Numbered from the stretch's first letter, positions 45,401 to 60,400 are shown. The stretch: DNA of 64,000 nucleotides from Ancylostoma caninum (GCA_037903475.1 JBAJFG010000076.1:837093-901092); one strand, 5' to 3'. Made by a program: numbers and translations. Notes: generated from the sequence alone by a model not told the origin.

Positions 45401-48400
45401 AGCGCTAGTGACAGCGCTCCCCAAAAATGACGGGGAAGTCTGCACTGACAAGCATCCATCACTTCACTCTAAGTCAGGGCATCTCTACGCAGCAAACTGC
45501 ATCCATTGCAACACACATGCGACCGCCAAATTGGTCGCCAAACGGGGCATCCATCATGCGAAATGGAAACTGTTCGGTTGGTAGGAAAATGCAACGCTGA
45601 AAATGGGAAAACCTGTAGGCTGCGCCCGCTGTTGATGAGAGTGGAGACACAGTGGATAGAGATCGAGTTTGGATGACCATGAACATACATTTTCTTGGAT
45701 GAATGGCAAAAGACCACTATGAGATCGTCAAAATATCGAATATATTTCGTTTCGATAACAAAAATAGATAGAGAAGTAATGGAGAAAAAACACAAGAGAA
45801 AGAATGGGGTATTCGGGGAGATATTTAGAAAAAACCTGCACTCAGCTGTTGTAACTCATGAATAAGCTTTGAATAAATCCGTAGATAAAGAAAACTGAAG
45901 ATGTGACAGAAATTAATTCCGTCACAGCATTTCCAGAAAAGCGGCAAGTGACTGAATAGAGAGAAAATGAGAACTACATGAAAATGGAAGAAGACCCAAT
46001 AAGAGGAAAAATGAAGACTTGCTCACCTTGTTCTCGAGAAATCGTCGGCTTGTACCAGTACTTCGAGGTGTCTTTCACGAAAACCGGATGGTGGTGGATG
46101 ATCTCGGAAGTGTCTGAAAACAGTACAGCTCATTCGATGCCAGATCGATTATCAACTAGATTGATATTCGTGGATATTCTCCCCCATCAGACCTCGTCAC
46201 CAACTCTGCCTTGTCCTACTTCCGATCGATCGGAAATCAATCGAATGTTTTCGGAACACTGCACGGCGACACATGCTACTCTCGCAGTAAAGAGAAGGTG
46301 TGCGCTCCGCAAGCGGCCTCATATAATCCAGACTAAACCAACGGATCACCCACTATTCTGCTTCGGAATGTGCGGAGGTGGCAAGACAGCGGCCGGCGAA
46401 GACGTGCCCGCATCAGACGCTTTGGACTCCTTGCTAGCCGCTTCCGGCTTCGGCAGATCCGTCGAGACTGAGCTCTCAGTACCGTGCAGGACCGGAGTCT
46501 CCTCCAGGTTGACGGGACTTCGCAGGATTGAGGATCGTTCTGAGGAGCAGCCGGATGACTCAGATGAGGCAAGCGACACATCCGAGATGTCGCGTGACTT
46601 CAGTCGCAGCACGACCGCTTCGGAAGGACCGGCTTGGCAAGCCATTTATTTGGAAGGAACCGCCGCGCACAACGCTAGCGACTTCGGAATTGAAGCGGCG
46701 CGAGACGACGTCTGCAGATTCGCGTGGGGCAAGTGAAGCTGGCGACCACGCCCCTGCCGAGCGAGCGCGCGCTCTGTCAAATGACCCTCCCTCTCCGGGA
46801 TTGATAAGCTCGAGAGGGAGAAAGAGCAAGGAGAAGGAGAATAGGAGTAAGAGAAAGCATTACCCAAGGAACCTCATGATTGGTGCGTCGACAAATGCCA
46901 TGGATGAAGGAGACATTGGAAGGCGAGTGAGAATCCAAAAATCATCGTGCAAACGACAGAATCATGTATGCAGGACATGATAACTGGTTAGATATGTTCA
47001 TATTCGAATAGTTGATCTTGAATAGATTGGGAATGAGAACGCTCGAACAAAAAGAGGACATTACAACATTGGAGGAAAGATAAGAAAAGCTGTAGGGCTT
47101 TCTTTTTCTTGAGTGTTCGAATGTTCGAGTTAGGTACTGAATTATTGATTGAATAAACTTAACTACTGGATTTTTATTCGGTCTTAAAGAGGTGATAAAA
47201 ACGTGGGTTTAGGAAAAAATGAAAAGTTCAGTCCGGTGAGCAGGCAGTATTACCGTAATTCCTAAGCATAACGAGTCCAACTCTCTGTGCTGAAAATTTT
47301 GTTTTGACGTTCAGACGACACCGATCACTCACTGGGTTTTCTTCAATATATAACCTTCAACATATAATAATTATACACGAACGACATCTTATTTCACATC
47401 CGGAGATTACGGTGAGCTCATCTGCTAGCAGGACTGAACATTTCACAAGTCAGGATTCGGTGTCTTGGAAGAACCATACTACTCCCCTGAGCTCCTTTCT
47501 TCAGCACACGAGGAGGGCGACGGTATTTATTCAGTTTTGATAAGTGTGCGCTCGGTACTCATGTGACGCAGTGTTTACCGTCTCCAAAAATGAAAAAAAG
47601 TGAAAAATGAACGCGTTCCTCACGCTCAATGTTAATAACAGCAAGATCCATGCACATATTTCAGGGTAACAACAACTTGACAAAACGTTTGCACAATCTT
47701 CCACGAACCGCAACACTACATGATTCAGAAACGTTGCAGTTTCCAGTGTTACCCATTAAAATGTGTAGGCTTCCAAAAAGAAAATCTCATTTTGCCGAGC
47801 AGAGCTCGAAGGCACCCTCTCCTCCAAAAAACTACTTCCAGGCTAAACTACTTCGAGCTAAACTCAAATCAAATTACGAATTCAGGAGCTTGCCCTAATT
47901 ACAGTAATTGCGCCGGAGCACACTTCTTCTATTCCTTCCCATCCTGCAGTTCCGCGAAAAACACTCAGCTGGAACGTCGTTCCGATCGCGGAAGTCGGCG
48001 TCGAGCACTTTCCCGAAACGAGTCCGGGATGTCCTATAGTGCTAGGAAATTACTACGAAAAGAAAAGAAACCCCTGCGGCGTTGATGATTCGTCAGCATG
48101 TTTCATATCGCAGTTACGTTCCAGGCATTGCTTCCCGTTCGGACAGCCCTCCCCGGCGCCCGACGAGCCAAAGGCGGGAAGTTTTCGACACGTGTACGAC
48201 GAGGTATGAAAAGGTCGTTGTTGACACAGGTTTGGCATTTCCAAGTTGGCGCAAACACAACGCTACGAGGCCCGCACAAAAGCCGACGCTGCGTCAGACC
48301 TCACATGCTGATGCGGGGGGGTTGCACTTGTACAAGTTTCATCTTAGGAAGGAGAAAAGCAGAGAGGCTAGAAGGCTGCTGCTGTTTTGTTGTGTATCCA

Positions 48401-51400
48401 TGATACTGAAACTTTGCTAGAGAAAGTTAGAAGAGCTAGTTCAATAATGGCAAACCGGTATAGGGAATTATTTATTTATTCGCAGGGTGAACGAAAAATA
48501 CCCGTGCAGCAATACTCCAATGCTGATATGGTACAGCAAATCATCTTGAGTTCAGATTTCAAGGACAGCCTAGAACCTTCCACTGATTAATAACTGTTGA
48601 GCAATTTCGGGAATGTTCCCTATCAGCAGCGTCGCAGGCGACAAGCTAAAACACTTCATCTCACGATTCTCGCAAACAAAACTGAACATTTTGTGCCACT
48701 GTTCCAGCGCAACAGATTTCTTTGGGTCCAAATTTCTGGCTTGAACTGATTAGGTCCTGCACTCCAACAACAGCAATTCAAGAAGTTCGACGTAATCGAA
48801 TACGACGTTGTTAAAGGCGATTTTCAATGTTTAACAATGAAATTCGCTAAGATTGTGTTTAGAGTTCCTACCAAAACTTAAAAAGGGATTGTAAAACTCG
48901 GCAGCTGTATCGCTTTAACAGCTACCTCATATCCAAATTATGTTCACCAGAAATGTGTATTTGTTCATAATTTTATTCATTTTAGGGCAGGTTCACATGT
49001 AATTTTCACAATTACAAGCCAAGGTGAACCAAACAGAGGAACCCGACTTAAAGCTAGAAGTAAGGATTAGTTGCTTTAGTTTAAAAATGATTTTCAGCAA
49101 CGTTAAGAAAACACTCTGCTCGTCCGAATCCCTTTTTCGCTGCAAATATTGCTTTTCTCCTCCCACACCCACTCCCCTATCCTCCATCCTTTCTCCATGT
49201 CCTTAGAACCGCGGATTACCGTTTTGCACTGATTCGTGACAGTTCTGCGCCATAAGCACATGAGACAGGGCAGGTATATGGCGGGTATAAACCCCTCTCC
49301 ATGTTCGATTTTTTTCTTCTGTTGGCAATCAGTCTGATAAAATAGACAGTGCAAAAGCGCCTGAACAGCGAGAAACAAGATGGGCGCCCATATGTCCACC
49401 AAATTGGAACACGGTAGCATGCGCCATCTGGCAACTAAAAACTGACGTACTGATCGCATTCTCACGGCCAATAACTCCCGTTTTCCAGAGGGTTAAATAA
49501 CCTGTTTCATTATGTACGAAAACAAGCTCAGTGCAGATGTCGCCCTAAAGATGACGGCCTTCTAGGGATTCGGGAGATTTTTGACGGAGTGCTACGGATA
49601 ACGAATGTTGAGAGGTAATGATGCCGCAGAAGGCCCGCAAGTTAATTCAAGTATTATATTTCACATGTATTCGTAGCCCACCCCCCCCCCCCCTTATCTG
49701 GGTTAACAAGTCATTTCCCTTCACTGAGAAGTTTCGCAGCTGGTTCTCTCTGTACTGTTTTGTACAGTCTGTCGATAGGTAGAGGCGAAACAGGCAAAAT
49801 TCTAAAACCTTGTCTTATGTACTTATGGCGCAAAACTGTCACGATGCAGTACAAAAGCGTTTCAAAATCACAAAATCCTAAGAATATGGGATGGACGGTG
49901 GGGGGGGGGGGGGGGGGTGAGTGTGGGAGTAGAAAACAGCATTTCCAGCGAAGAAAGGAATCAGACGAGCAGAACGTTTTTTAAAAGTTGTTGAAAAAAC
50001 CAAAGCAAATGAAATGATTATTACTTGGAGAAAAGGACAGTAATTAACGTAAAGAGGTGTAAAAACGAAATACACAAACACAACATTCGCCCGTTTCATA
50101 AGGTATTTTTGATAGAGTACGTACCAACATATTTCCAAGGAAGTGGTGCAAGAGGTATCAGAATCAGTTCCTCCCTGCTAGTTAAAGCGACAAAGCCTGC
50201 TCATGGGAAAGTCGCTGAACGACCATCGCTGTCAGCTGACCGCATTTTGCAGTGGATCCTCCAGCGATCCAGAAAAAGAGCAGCGACTGAGCAGCACCGC
50301 TCGGTTTGTCCAAGTTGTTTCGGAATGTCTGGCTATGCGTCATTGCCCTCTGCACGCTTCTCTAAATGTCATTGAAGCGCAAGTTTCTGATCTCAGAAGC
50401 AGAAGCTTTGGGAATGAGCAACGGCTCAAGCTTTTAAGGATTTGGACATTTATTTCCTCCAATGTCGAATCATGTGTCACATAAACAACTTGTAAGCAGT
50501 AACTGCTAGTATAATATTTCTCGGAGGTAGAGGTTATAGGCATCAGTATGGTGCGAGAAGAACGATCCAATTAAGGAAACAATATAGTGAACGCAAACCG
50601 CAAAGCCTCGTCGCACAAGAACGCTTAGTATGCATCAAATTCACGAAGTAGGAGGCACGGTCATGATGGCTGTAGCGCGATTCATCAGCACTCCCGCGAA
50701 GGTTCTCATCAAAATCCTTTGTCGACACAAGGTCCTCGACAAAATGTGATATATATGGCTATGTGCAATGCTTAATATTAGTTACCATTACTGGGACCAG
50801 TCGGTCAGACAAAGAATGTACACCCACTTTAACAGGAAAACTCGTCCATTATTGAAGAGCGAGTAAACCACAACCTTCCCTAGACCGTTCTTACATTCTG
50901 GTACTGGTGGCTAAGCTTTGGTGTGAACGGCAGTTAGGGCAGTTACTTGGGATAAACCTTGAAGCCTTTAAAGTACTCAGTCAAAGTGTTTATATTGCGC
51001 TATCCCATTGTTTGATACGCGAAGCCAGATAATTGTGAACGTTTCGCAGAGAGACACTGTTTCAAATATAGTTGAAAGACGTGTGCAACCGGTTGCGCAT
51101 GCTGTCCTAAATGTACTAGTTCCGAAAATCTCATTCCAAATACTCACCGACTGAAACCAAAGAAGATCGTCGGCTCAGTTGACCTGCGTACTGCGAGCGT
51201 GGCGAAGCTGACCTGAATGATTTTGAACTCCAAAAGAGTACAGGAGAGATCGTGAGAGGGAGGGGGGGGGGAGTTTTCGTTTCTTCAACCGCAAACCCTA
51301 GAGTCTCCTCAGCGTTGCACCAATATCCTTACAAGAACTTTCCTATCCCACCTGGAACAATTTTCGTAGTTCCTACTAGTTTAGTTTCCAAGGAAAAATC

Positions 51401-54400
51401 CTCATGGAATGTAAAATTTTCTATGCGATCTAAGGAGGTGGAAGTGTTGCGTAAAATCGGAAGATCGGGAGAGGGAATTTCAAAATTTGGCAAATTTGAG
51501 CAACAAAAATAGCAAATCTAGTGAGCCGGTGCTCAGTTACTGCAAATCCTTTACAGAAGCTAGGACTAAATGTTTGTTTGCAAGAACTCAGAATTTCCAG
51601 ATTTCGAAATGAGAATTCCTGTCACTACTGATCACTGCATGTGAGAAGCAACCTTGGAAGAAGTTAAGTCGCGTTGCAACACTAACTATTGTAATTTGGT
51701 AACTAGACTAGTTAGTATGTAGGTATAGTCTTACCTATAGTTAAGAGTATTCGTCGTGTCCAGATCCTGCCGACTGGTGCCATTCTGAGCGTAAAGAAGC
51801 GGGTGGAACGGCAGCGGCGTCTCCCGCATGATCGGGAACGCCGGCGTCTCACTTCGCTGGGAGAACGCGCTCTGAAAGGCGTACGCCTATCAACAACTAG
51901 TCTCAATAAAACGCAGAAATTACCACAAGATCGCTTCTGTGACTGACATTTTCTGGATAGTACCGGTTGGGCGTCTCGGCCCTATGGATCGTCCCACTGG
52001 CGTAGAGTTCGCGTTGCGGAGTCTCAGCGCGGTAGATGGCAGCCGCGACGCGTTCCTGGAATCGTGGTGGTACGGTCATCACCAACTTCGCACGAGAATG
52101 CATGTGATGTGGTACAAACCTGGCCCGAATAGAACTTGGTGGGCTCGTTGTTGTTGCGCTGGATAGTGGCGTCAGCGTACTGGAAGGGCGGTCGGTCGGT
52201 GCCGAAGGACTGACGTCTCTGTAGTGTGGGGCGAGACTCGGAGCGCGGCTCGTAGTGCGACATGCCGCGCGAGTCGCGACGCCCGACTGTCGTCAGCTGC
52301 CCGTTCGGGATGTTCTGCTCGGATTTCGATGAGTACGAGGCGTTTCCCTGAAAAATCACGTTGTTAGAGAACAACAATCAATAATTCCTCTGAATCTGTT
52401 GGATGAATCATTCAAGTGGAATGCGAATTTCCGGCTACTTCATCTCTGCACACCCCTTTTCCGATTGGAAATTTTCGCCGTAGGGAAATCGCTGTTCATG
52501 TTGGTTCGACCACAAAAACATAGGAAAACAAAGCAGAAGGTGGTTTCCAAATGAATTTGAGCTTCTAAGAGAAAAATCAGTTTTTTTTCTCCGAACTGTA
52601 TGGAAACCCAGACTGTTGAAGCTTGCACCATTGCACTGGGGTTTTCTACCTCATTTTTAGGGCAAAAGAAGGGTCCGTATCAGCTCCAATAACTGAAATT
52701 CCCATACGGATCGACTTTCTGCGCCTGACATTCCATTTAAACTTTTTCTGACCAACATTATTTGTGGCGGAGAATAGGAGCATTCTTCATAGTGACTGAT
52801 TCATGATCATACAGGTGAAACCGCGACGCGAAAACGGTTAGAAAGGGAAGAAAAAAGTTGACTGGAATGTTCCGATTCAGATGAATTCATTTCAGAAACT
52901 TGTTTATTACACAGACTACACTTTCAGCACACCAAAATGGGCAGTCCTGCACCTCTAACCGTAGTGGCACATGAGAGAGGATTTTCACCCAGCTGGCCAG
53001 GTGCTCCCCGATTTGCGGTTCATCCGCGAGTAAAGCAGAGGTTGAATCGCCTCCGCACCTGCAGACCACTCTCAAAAATGTCTGAGATGTCGTAGCAATA
53101 CCTTCCTAACAAGTGCTCAATAACCTTCTCTTTTCTGACCCCTGTCTTGGCCCTAACGAGCCCTCTATTCGACGGAATTAAGAAATTAACGCAGTAACAC
53201 GCAATTCTCCAATTTTCCTGTGCCGCAACAGGTCAACGACATTTGAAATTTTTGCTGCACACAACAATGCATGACACCGCTAATTGGTCTTGTGCAGTAC
53301 GCAGCGAGTCCTCCGTAGCTGATAAGGATACTGCTCCCTCAGCAATGCAGATCGAGGGGCTCGCGGTCGGTGACGGCCGCCTTTTCGCTACCCCTGCACA
53401 TCTCTGACGGTCCCCGCGATGAACTTTCATCCAAGCAGCCCGGGTTGTCATTCAAAATGACGAGACGGCTAGTATCCTGGTAAAGTGTAAGAGCTCGTAT
53501 AATTCACGCAGGCGGTCATTTGTTGCGTAAAGTAATAAGGTCACAATGAATGATTTCAAGTAAAGTTTTAGGCTCCGGGATTCCAAAGTTAAGTTTTCAA
53601 AGAAAGCATATGTACAGAAGCTATGACAGTGGCTGCGCGCAGGAGAAATTTTCCGAATCATTAAAATTACGCACAAAAGAGGCGTAAAACGTAGAGGAAG
53701 CGTGCTTCAACGTTGGAGCACGTACGTTGTGTGGGTAGCGCGGAAAAGGACTGAGGTAATCCAAGAGCGGATTCATGAGCACAAGTTATGCTTTCACTCT
53801 TCATGGAACTTTCGGGCTAAAGATACGGTGAATAAAAAAGGGGGAAGAAAAAGAATTTTTGCGTAATTTGGAACATTATAGTGTAATTTATGTTTACTGC
53901 CTCCCATTTAACGAGAGACGCGACAACATCTAGGGATATCCTTCATCTGCTACGAATCAGAGCTTGAAACGCTCAGAAAAATTGGGGATCGTGCCAAGGA
54001 GGTGGTTGGAGTTCAACACATCGGCTATTTTTGAAGCGCTTCTTCGGAAAAACCAAACTGATGGGCACCGAAGAACCAAATTTTCGGGCAAGCCTGACTG
54101 TGCCTGGACTGCCGCAGAAGCTTACAGTGCCAATCAAACACGTTTGCATCACAGAGTATCGCACGTCTGGTCTAGCACTACTACTGATGTGGCGCGGCAC
54201 AGCAGTTTAATGCTGACACTGCACTAACCCAGTCAAATGAGATATGGGCGCTTAAGTGACCACTCAATGAAAGTGAGTTCTTAACTCTATGTGTAATCTT
54301 GAATCAAATATATCGTGAATCGGTGTTAGAGCAGTGATAGGAGAAAACGTTGGGAAACGATCTCTCGATAGATTTGGCTGTAACGTAGAACATGCTCTTC

Positions 54401-57400
54401 TAGAACCAAAGCACATGTTAATGTAATTTTAGCCCACTGTGGAGATAAATCATCGAGGGGAACAATTTGCACATCGATGACGTCATGCAAAAAGACTGCG
54501 AGAAGAGCCCGTCATGGCCTATAAGTTTCTCTCAGTCATGGTGCATTAGGAGAGCGACACGTCGTCACCGCGTGCAATTCCTAGAAGGAACCAAAAAAGT
54601 AAAGCGCTTCAAAAACGAAAAAAACTAAAAAATTGGAAAGAAAGGAAAAGAACCCAACCGAAGCGAATAGAAAAACGGCACAGGGAATGAGTGACGCGAT
54701 GTAGGGTGCAGGAATTTGCACATTAGTACTTCTACCAGGATTGTAACCACGGCCAGCAGCCCCCCCCCCCTCCCCGAGAATGGGGCGAAAAAGACCGCAA
54801 GGCAAACTGTCTTCTGCCATCGAGGGATCTCCTTCTACTCTACATCCAACCAGCTGAGTGACATATTGAAGAGAGCAGCCCCCCCCCCCTCCCCGAGAAT
54901 GGGGCGCCAAAATCTCGAAATTGCTTTATGAAATACATAAAAATCCTGCGCGGACTTATTTTTTATTGTCTATTTTTGTCCTTATTTCCATTGTTTTTCA
55001 AACATTTAATTTTCACTATTTAGTATTACAATTAATGTTTTTGCTAATTTTATTCTGCCATCCGGGTCGCAGAGTGGCAGAGTTGCCACATTTTTCCTAC
55101 CCCCCCCCCCCCCCATTTCCCTGGCTTGCCACTCCTGTGTCTGGTACTAATTGAGAGTAATACCCGAGTACCGCTCCTCAGAATACTAGAAGTCACTTGC
55201 CATTTTTACAAAACTAGCTTTTCGCAGAATTTGTCTCACAAAATTGGGGATGCTTGCAAAACAAGCCGAATTCTGCTCGGGAAACCATACTATCATAGAA
55301 CTTTCTTATTGATGTTTAATCCCCCCATACAATTGCCAGTTGTGATCTCGGAGGCTTGGCTCAGGATACTGGACCTGGATTCGAAAAAACGAGCGAGAGC
55401 GATTCACATGCGGAAGCTCTGTCATATGCTGCGAGTATAGAAATGCCACACAGCGACGTCATTGAAATTGCACTCACATGAACAATGCTGCCCAAGTTCG
55501 AGAAGTCATGAGCGGAGGGTTCGTGGACGCCGTTGTGATTCCGATAGCTGCTGTAGCTCTGAAATGTGGAATTGAGGTAAGACTCTGAAATTCGAAAAAA
55601 AGCCGTAGATACCAGTTGTGTTAAAAAATGCCTCAATTTCCCTGTCTAGGCAGGGCCCCCAAATTCAAAAGCTGGGTAGAAGTGATACTTTATAATACAA
55701 AGAGGATCACGAGAAAGGAAAATTCGGTGACCCATCTTCCCCTTGCATCTGCCACTGGTCCATTGCTATACCATTATCATCATTCTGGAGCAGTCCATAG
55801 CGACATTCTATGTCACTTTATTTAACGGTAACCGTGTTACTTCCTTGTCTTACTTTATGACCCGACAGAAGAGACCACAGTGAAGTGCTGCGTGGAAACT
55901 GGAACTAGGAGGCAACAAGTCAAGTGACTGCGAAATTTGTGAGGGTTAAAGGTACGGAAATGGCAAATACACTGATATTAGCTACGTAGCTATTGCAGAA
56001 CGTCAAGAAAAATTAAGATTCCAGGAATTGTTTACTCCCGAGATGGGAAGCAAAAATCCCAGTATTGTAACACGGAAAGCACGTGAAGGTCTGATCGTGA
56101 GCCATGGGCGATCAAGTTGATAATGTCGTACGTATATGAGTTGGAGAACTAATAATACTCGAATGAATTGAAAGAAAAAGAAAAAACGCAAAGATACTAG
56201 GAATACTTCCTGTCGGAGATGAGCTCATGCGAATGGCTGACTCACTTTGGGCTTCCACCTCTATTTTATGCTTTGAAGAGAAGAATGAACACCTACATCA
56301 ATGCTCGGTGTGGCTCTCTCACTCCTGGCCGGACTGCGACTGCGCTCTCGCGGCGGAGGCGTCGGTGGCTTGCTGCGTATCCGGCCTCTTCTGGAAAAAA
56401 TGAAAATTTTCCCCTCCGGGTATCCGGAAACCATCATTTACTTTTTGAGGATAAGTCAATCAGCACAACAAGTGCGCTTATTAAGCCGATTTTTCGTGAA
56501 GAGAAAATTCACCTCGGCATATCTTCGAAAGGACTGTGGGTGTTCTTCAGCCGCTCCTCTTCCCGCCGATACTCAGCCAGAGGATCTCGTGTTCCGACAC
56601 CTGAACCAGGATAGCTGTTAACTGATGGAGTTCGGAAATGTCTGGATGACTCATCCGAATTCTCTGAATTTCAGCTTTCTATTTTTATGCGACAGTGACG
56701 ATCGGAAGCATGGGCAGCGGTGGATGTTTGAAGCGATGTAATCAGAAAGATATGAAAGCGCTTCGAATCACAAAGGAGGAGAGCCAGTACACATTGGCAT
56801 TCGAATTTTTCTGTCGAATATTCGAATATTCGAATAATCGGATTTTGTCGTTTTTCGTGATTTTGTGATGTGAACTCTTTCTCTGACCAGCGACGTTCCC
56901 GGTATGCTTACTATACAATTTGCCTTGAGTAACATGGGGGCAATTTGTACTAGATAAGGGCGTTTGACACGAGTGCTTCTATATGATGAAGGATTGGGCT
57001 AGATGCATCGTTGACGCAGCTCGGACGCAGGGGTCCATAGTCTTGCGGCTGCCGCGCGTTCTATTCATTGAGGGTGTCGTGTCATGTCGCAAATTCACAT
57101 CTTTATTAGAGCAATCTATCTGATAGAATATTTACCGGAACTTCAACCAATGCACACTTTACTCAGACAACCGTTCTGTATAAGTTTGCAGAAAAATGTT
57201 TCCAACCCCTTGAATGGGACAAGAAATTATGACGGATCTTTGGAATGACATCAATTTTTTGTCAATTTTAGTTCATAGACAGTTGCCTAATTAAAACAAT
57301 TAAAAGAACCGCTCTTAATACGTTGAAGTACCCGAGGTGGCACTTCGCGTATTGACAATGCACTATGTACAATATCCAAAGAAGCTCTAGGTCACACGTA

Positions 57401-60400
57401 CCAATGCTCGCATTCAAGAGCATTCCCGGGAAGGTCTTAGCTTTCCGGAAAGATCGGGTGAAATTTGCGGATTTCATAAGTTATGTTAGTATTCCTCCTA
57501 TGTTTCTCGCTCAAAAGTGGGCGAGAAACAGGTTCGGGCAAAATAAGACATATTCAAGATTTTCCATTGAAACTTTTCTAAACCCCGCTATGGATGAAAT
57601 CTGGGTGGGAGTAAACGAGAAGGCGCACACCATCTTTTTTAAAATTTAGGCTCCTTTCTAATAATCTTGAATGTCAGCGGCTGTTCTGGTACGTAATTTT
57701 CGCTCTAAAGCTACAACAAGATGGACGAATTTAGCAAAATTCATTAGAATCGAAGGAACTCTTGAAGAAAAATGGAAGAACAAACTGGAGCTCCGTCAGA
57801 AGAAAACCTTAACCAGCATTTGCAAGAATTATCAACACTCTACTATTAACTAGTTGGACCCTTTGTCCTCCCGAATACTTTATTTCTGTTTTCAATTCTA
57901 TTTTCTGTAGAACGAGCAACAACTGACATCGTAAACGAGCGTTTACTTGCAGTGCGTTCAGTGTTAACTGGCGTTGTTCGGGTGCATCCATGGTTATTGC
58001 TTCAAATTTTCGTTCTATGAATGCTCGTCCTAATAGCGACGACTGGCAGAAACAACGATAAATTGTTGCAGCTCTAAGAATGCCTCAAGCAAACTTCTCA
58101 GCTTAAGCTGGTGCAAAGAATCTCGGCTTGTGCATTCTGCCTTCGAGGGCTCTACCTCGCAGCAGCGTTTTTGGAGCGAGATTCGGCCGCCCAGATGGCG
58201 AAGGCAAAAACGTTCTGAGGAAGAAACGTGCAGATAGGTAAAAGAGGACGTGACCGCTCAAAATGGTAGGTTTTCTAGCTCATCCGTAATGTTGCCTTCA
58301 ACGTTTCAGCTGGCCCAAAGGATCAAAAACTGAATATTGTAAAAAAAAAAGGATAAAAGCAGATGATTTCCCTCAAATATGCTCAGCATTTAGAAGATAT
58401 TCTCTCTAAATAAACGAAAGCACTTGCATGTTACTGCTAGAAAGTCATCTATGTCTTTTCATGGAAGGACTTTCTTGAGCATTTGCTGGAAGCAGAGATT
58501 TATCTCCCTTTAGAAAGCACGGAGGTTACAATATCTCATTCTTCTGACAGCTGTAATGAAAAAGAAAAACCCCTCAGCAGCAGACAATTTTTTGGCGTAT
58601 GCGGAAAGGGGTTGCTACATCACTGCGTATTTTCCTGGAAATCGACTTCATCAGTTCAGCGCCTTTCTGGGACGTAAATTTTGTCGAAATTCGGTCGTGC
58701 TTGGCTAGGATTCACGAAATTCCAACGAAGCACAATGATTAGTGTAACAGGCTAAGAAGAGATTGCGCACTGTTAAGATGCGCAGAATGTCAAACTTGGT
58801 TTGCTAACCTGATCTTGGGCCAATTATTCGCTCAGGAATCCCAGCCCAGAACGTCATCACATGGATGAAATATCTAACCTTTGACAGGTTCCAGAAAGTA
58901 GAAAGTTAATTCCAAAGAGGGGATTAGAATGAGGAACGCATATGTTGACTCCAATCCACCTCCAATCCAAAAAACTTCAAACAAAAATTTGGATTGGGTG
59001 AAATGCTGGCTATGAAGTCGACATCCACTTTCTCACGCCAAATTCGTCTGCGGCGAAGTCTTACTGAATTATTAAAAATTTTGATGCGAATATTGAAAGA
59101 TCTGGAGTCGCAATGTTCACGTGAAGGTTCTAAGAAACCCATTTTCTCAACAAAAAAGAAATCATGTTTTGCATTATTTTGGATGGATTCTGCTGGATTA
59201 GTGTTCATAACCATCTCCGTTTAAAATACGACCACTATACAATAGTGAGACAAAACGGGGAGTTCGTAACCCGGACTGCTAGAAAAGAAGAGAAAACTGA
59301 TGGAAATTGACAGACCAAAATCGGTGAAATATTGAGAAGAAACGAGAGAATATCAGTCGGGAAATTCAACCTCCAACCTAAGAAGACGTGCTGCAAGCAA
59401 TTTGAAAGCTCACCTTCTACGGTGAATTCGGCCTCGCGGACATCGCGCGCCACTTCGTTGTCGGCATGCGTCGCGTTCTTCAACTCCTGAAAGCTTTTTG
59501 GTATTAAACTGCTGTCCCCGCTTCGAACGACAGCCCTCTGACCCGCCCAGTCTTCCGGTAGCCATTTTGCTCAGTTTAAACAGTCAATCACTATGCGTCG
59601 CAAAGACGGGCGCAAATTCGAAGCTGTCCGTATCGCAGGGCAAAGTATCGACAAATTGAAGATTAACGCCCGCCAAATTGAAATAATCAGATAGAAACTT
59701 GGAGCGTAAAATTGCCCATTTTTCTCAGAATTCCTCCTGGAAGATGGCCGAAACGTAAAAGAATCTCACCAGAAAATCATGAGAGCCACCCCAAAAAGTT
59801 AGCACTGGTAAGTCAAGTCTTTTCAGATTCGCACGGCTGCACAGAGGCCAATTCGAAACATTCTCAACCAATCAGAACAACACTCACCTCCATCATGGAG
59901 TGGGCCACACCTTTAAGGCCTGGATTTATTATTAATGCGGAACATTAACTGGCTTCGTTTTTTTTGTGATGCACGACTGAATGTAGTAGCCAAATAAATA
60001 TGTAGTTTTTTAGAAACCAGCCCATAAGCAAGATAAGCTGACAATAACCGAATTCCGCACTACTTTTACCACGAGACTACATATTTGCTGGTCGCAAAAC
60101 GCTAGGCACGGCTTCTGTTCACCATTTATGTTTGGGCTTTCATTCTTTTCTTTCCTCGGGCGCATTCTTATGTACGTTTAAATAAGCAACCAAGTATAGA
60201 AAATCAAAGATTGCAAAAACAATGCACCGATTCTGAACAGAGAAGCCTAAAACCCTCTCGGGAATGTTCGCGAATCTCGTCGTGGGAAAAAAGACCTACA
60301 AGCGTTACAAAAAAAAAATAAATCTTCGAACTGGTAACCGGAATTTACCGATCCAGTCGTCAGAGCGTAATGAGAAATGATAGTCAAGTTTGAGGATATG

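Larger units (their letters stand above)
39138..46026 (-). other. Tensin 6.9 kb intron splitting SH2
   Basis: No further SH2 residues are missing, so this is a single intron. It holds two related small foldback elements (43208-43412 and 44190-44318) and poly-C runs near 40068 and 41920. GC-richer blocks near 43700-44100 and 44640-45000 show no coherent exon. Confidence 0.6.
34382..46113 (-). other. tns-1: Tensin SH2 domain, four exons
   Basis: The phosphotyrosine-binding SH2 domain is encoded by 46113-46027, 39137-39018, 34884-34805 and 34529-34382. It opens [17 protein letters not shown], continues [20 protein letters not shown] (the Arg of FVVRDS is the phosphate-binding residue), then [20 protein letters not shown], and closes [20 protein letters not shown] 6.9 kb intron splits it right after SREQ. 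The intron between NNE and PVFGSL has a GC donor. Confidence 0.93.

Noticed and set aside
46560..46829. Second open frame over the tensin serine-rich exon
   Set aside because: It cannot join the SH2 exon in phase. Kept only as part of the uncertainty about the exon's 5' border.
50203..50484. Plus-strand 93-codon open stretch within the tensin gene
   Set aside because: It has no domain, no splice partner and overlaps other frames. It was left as intron content.
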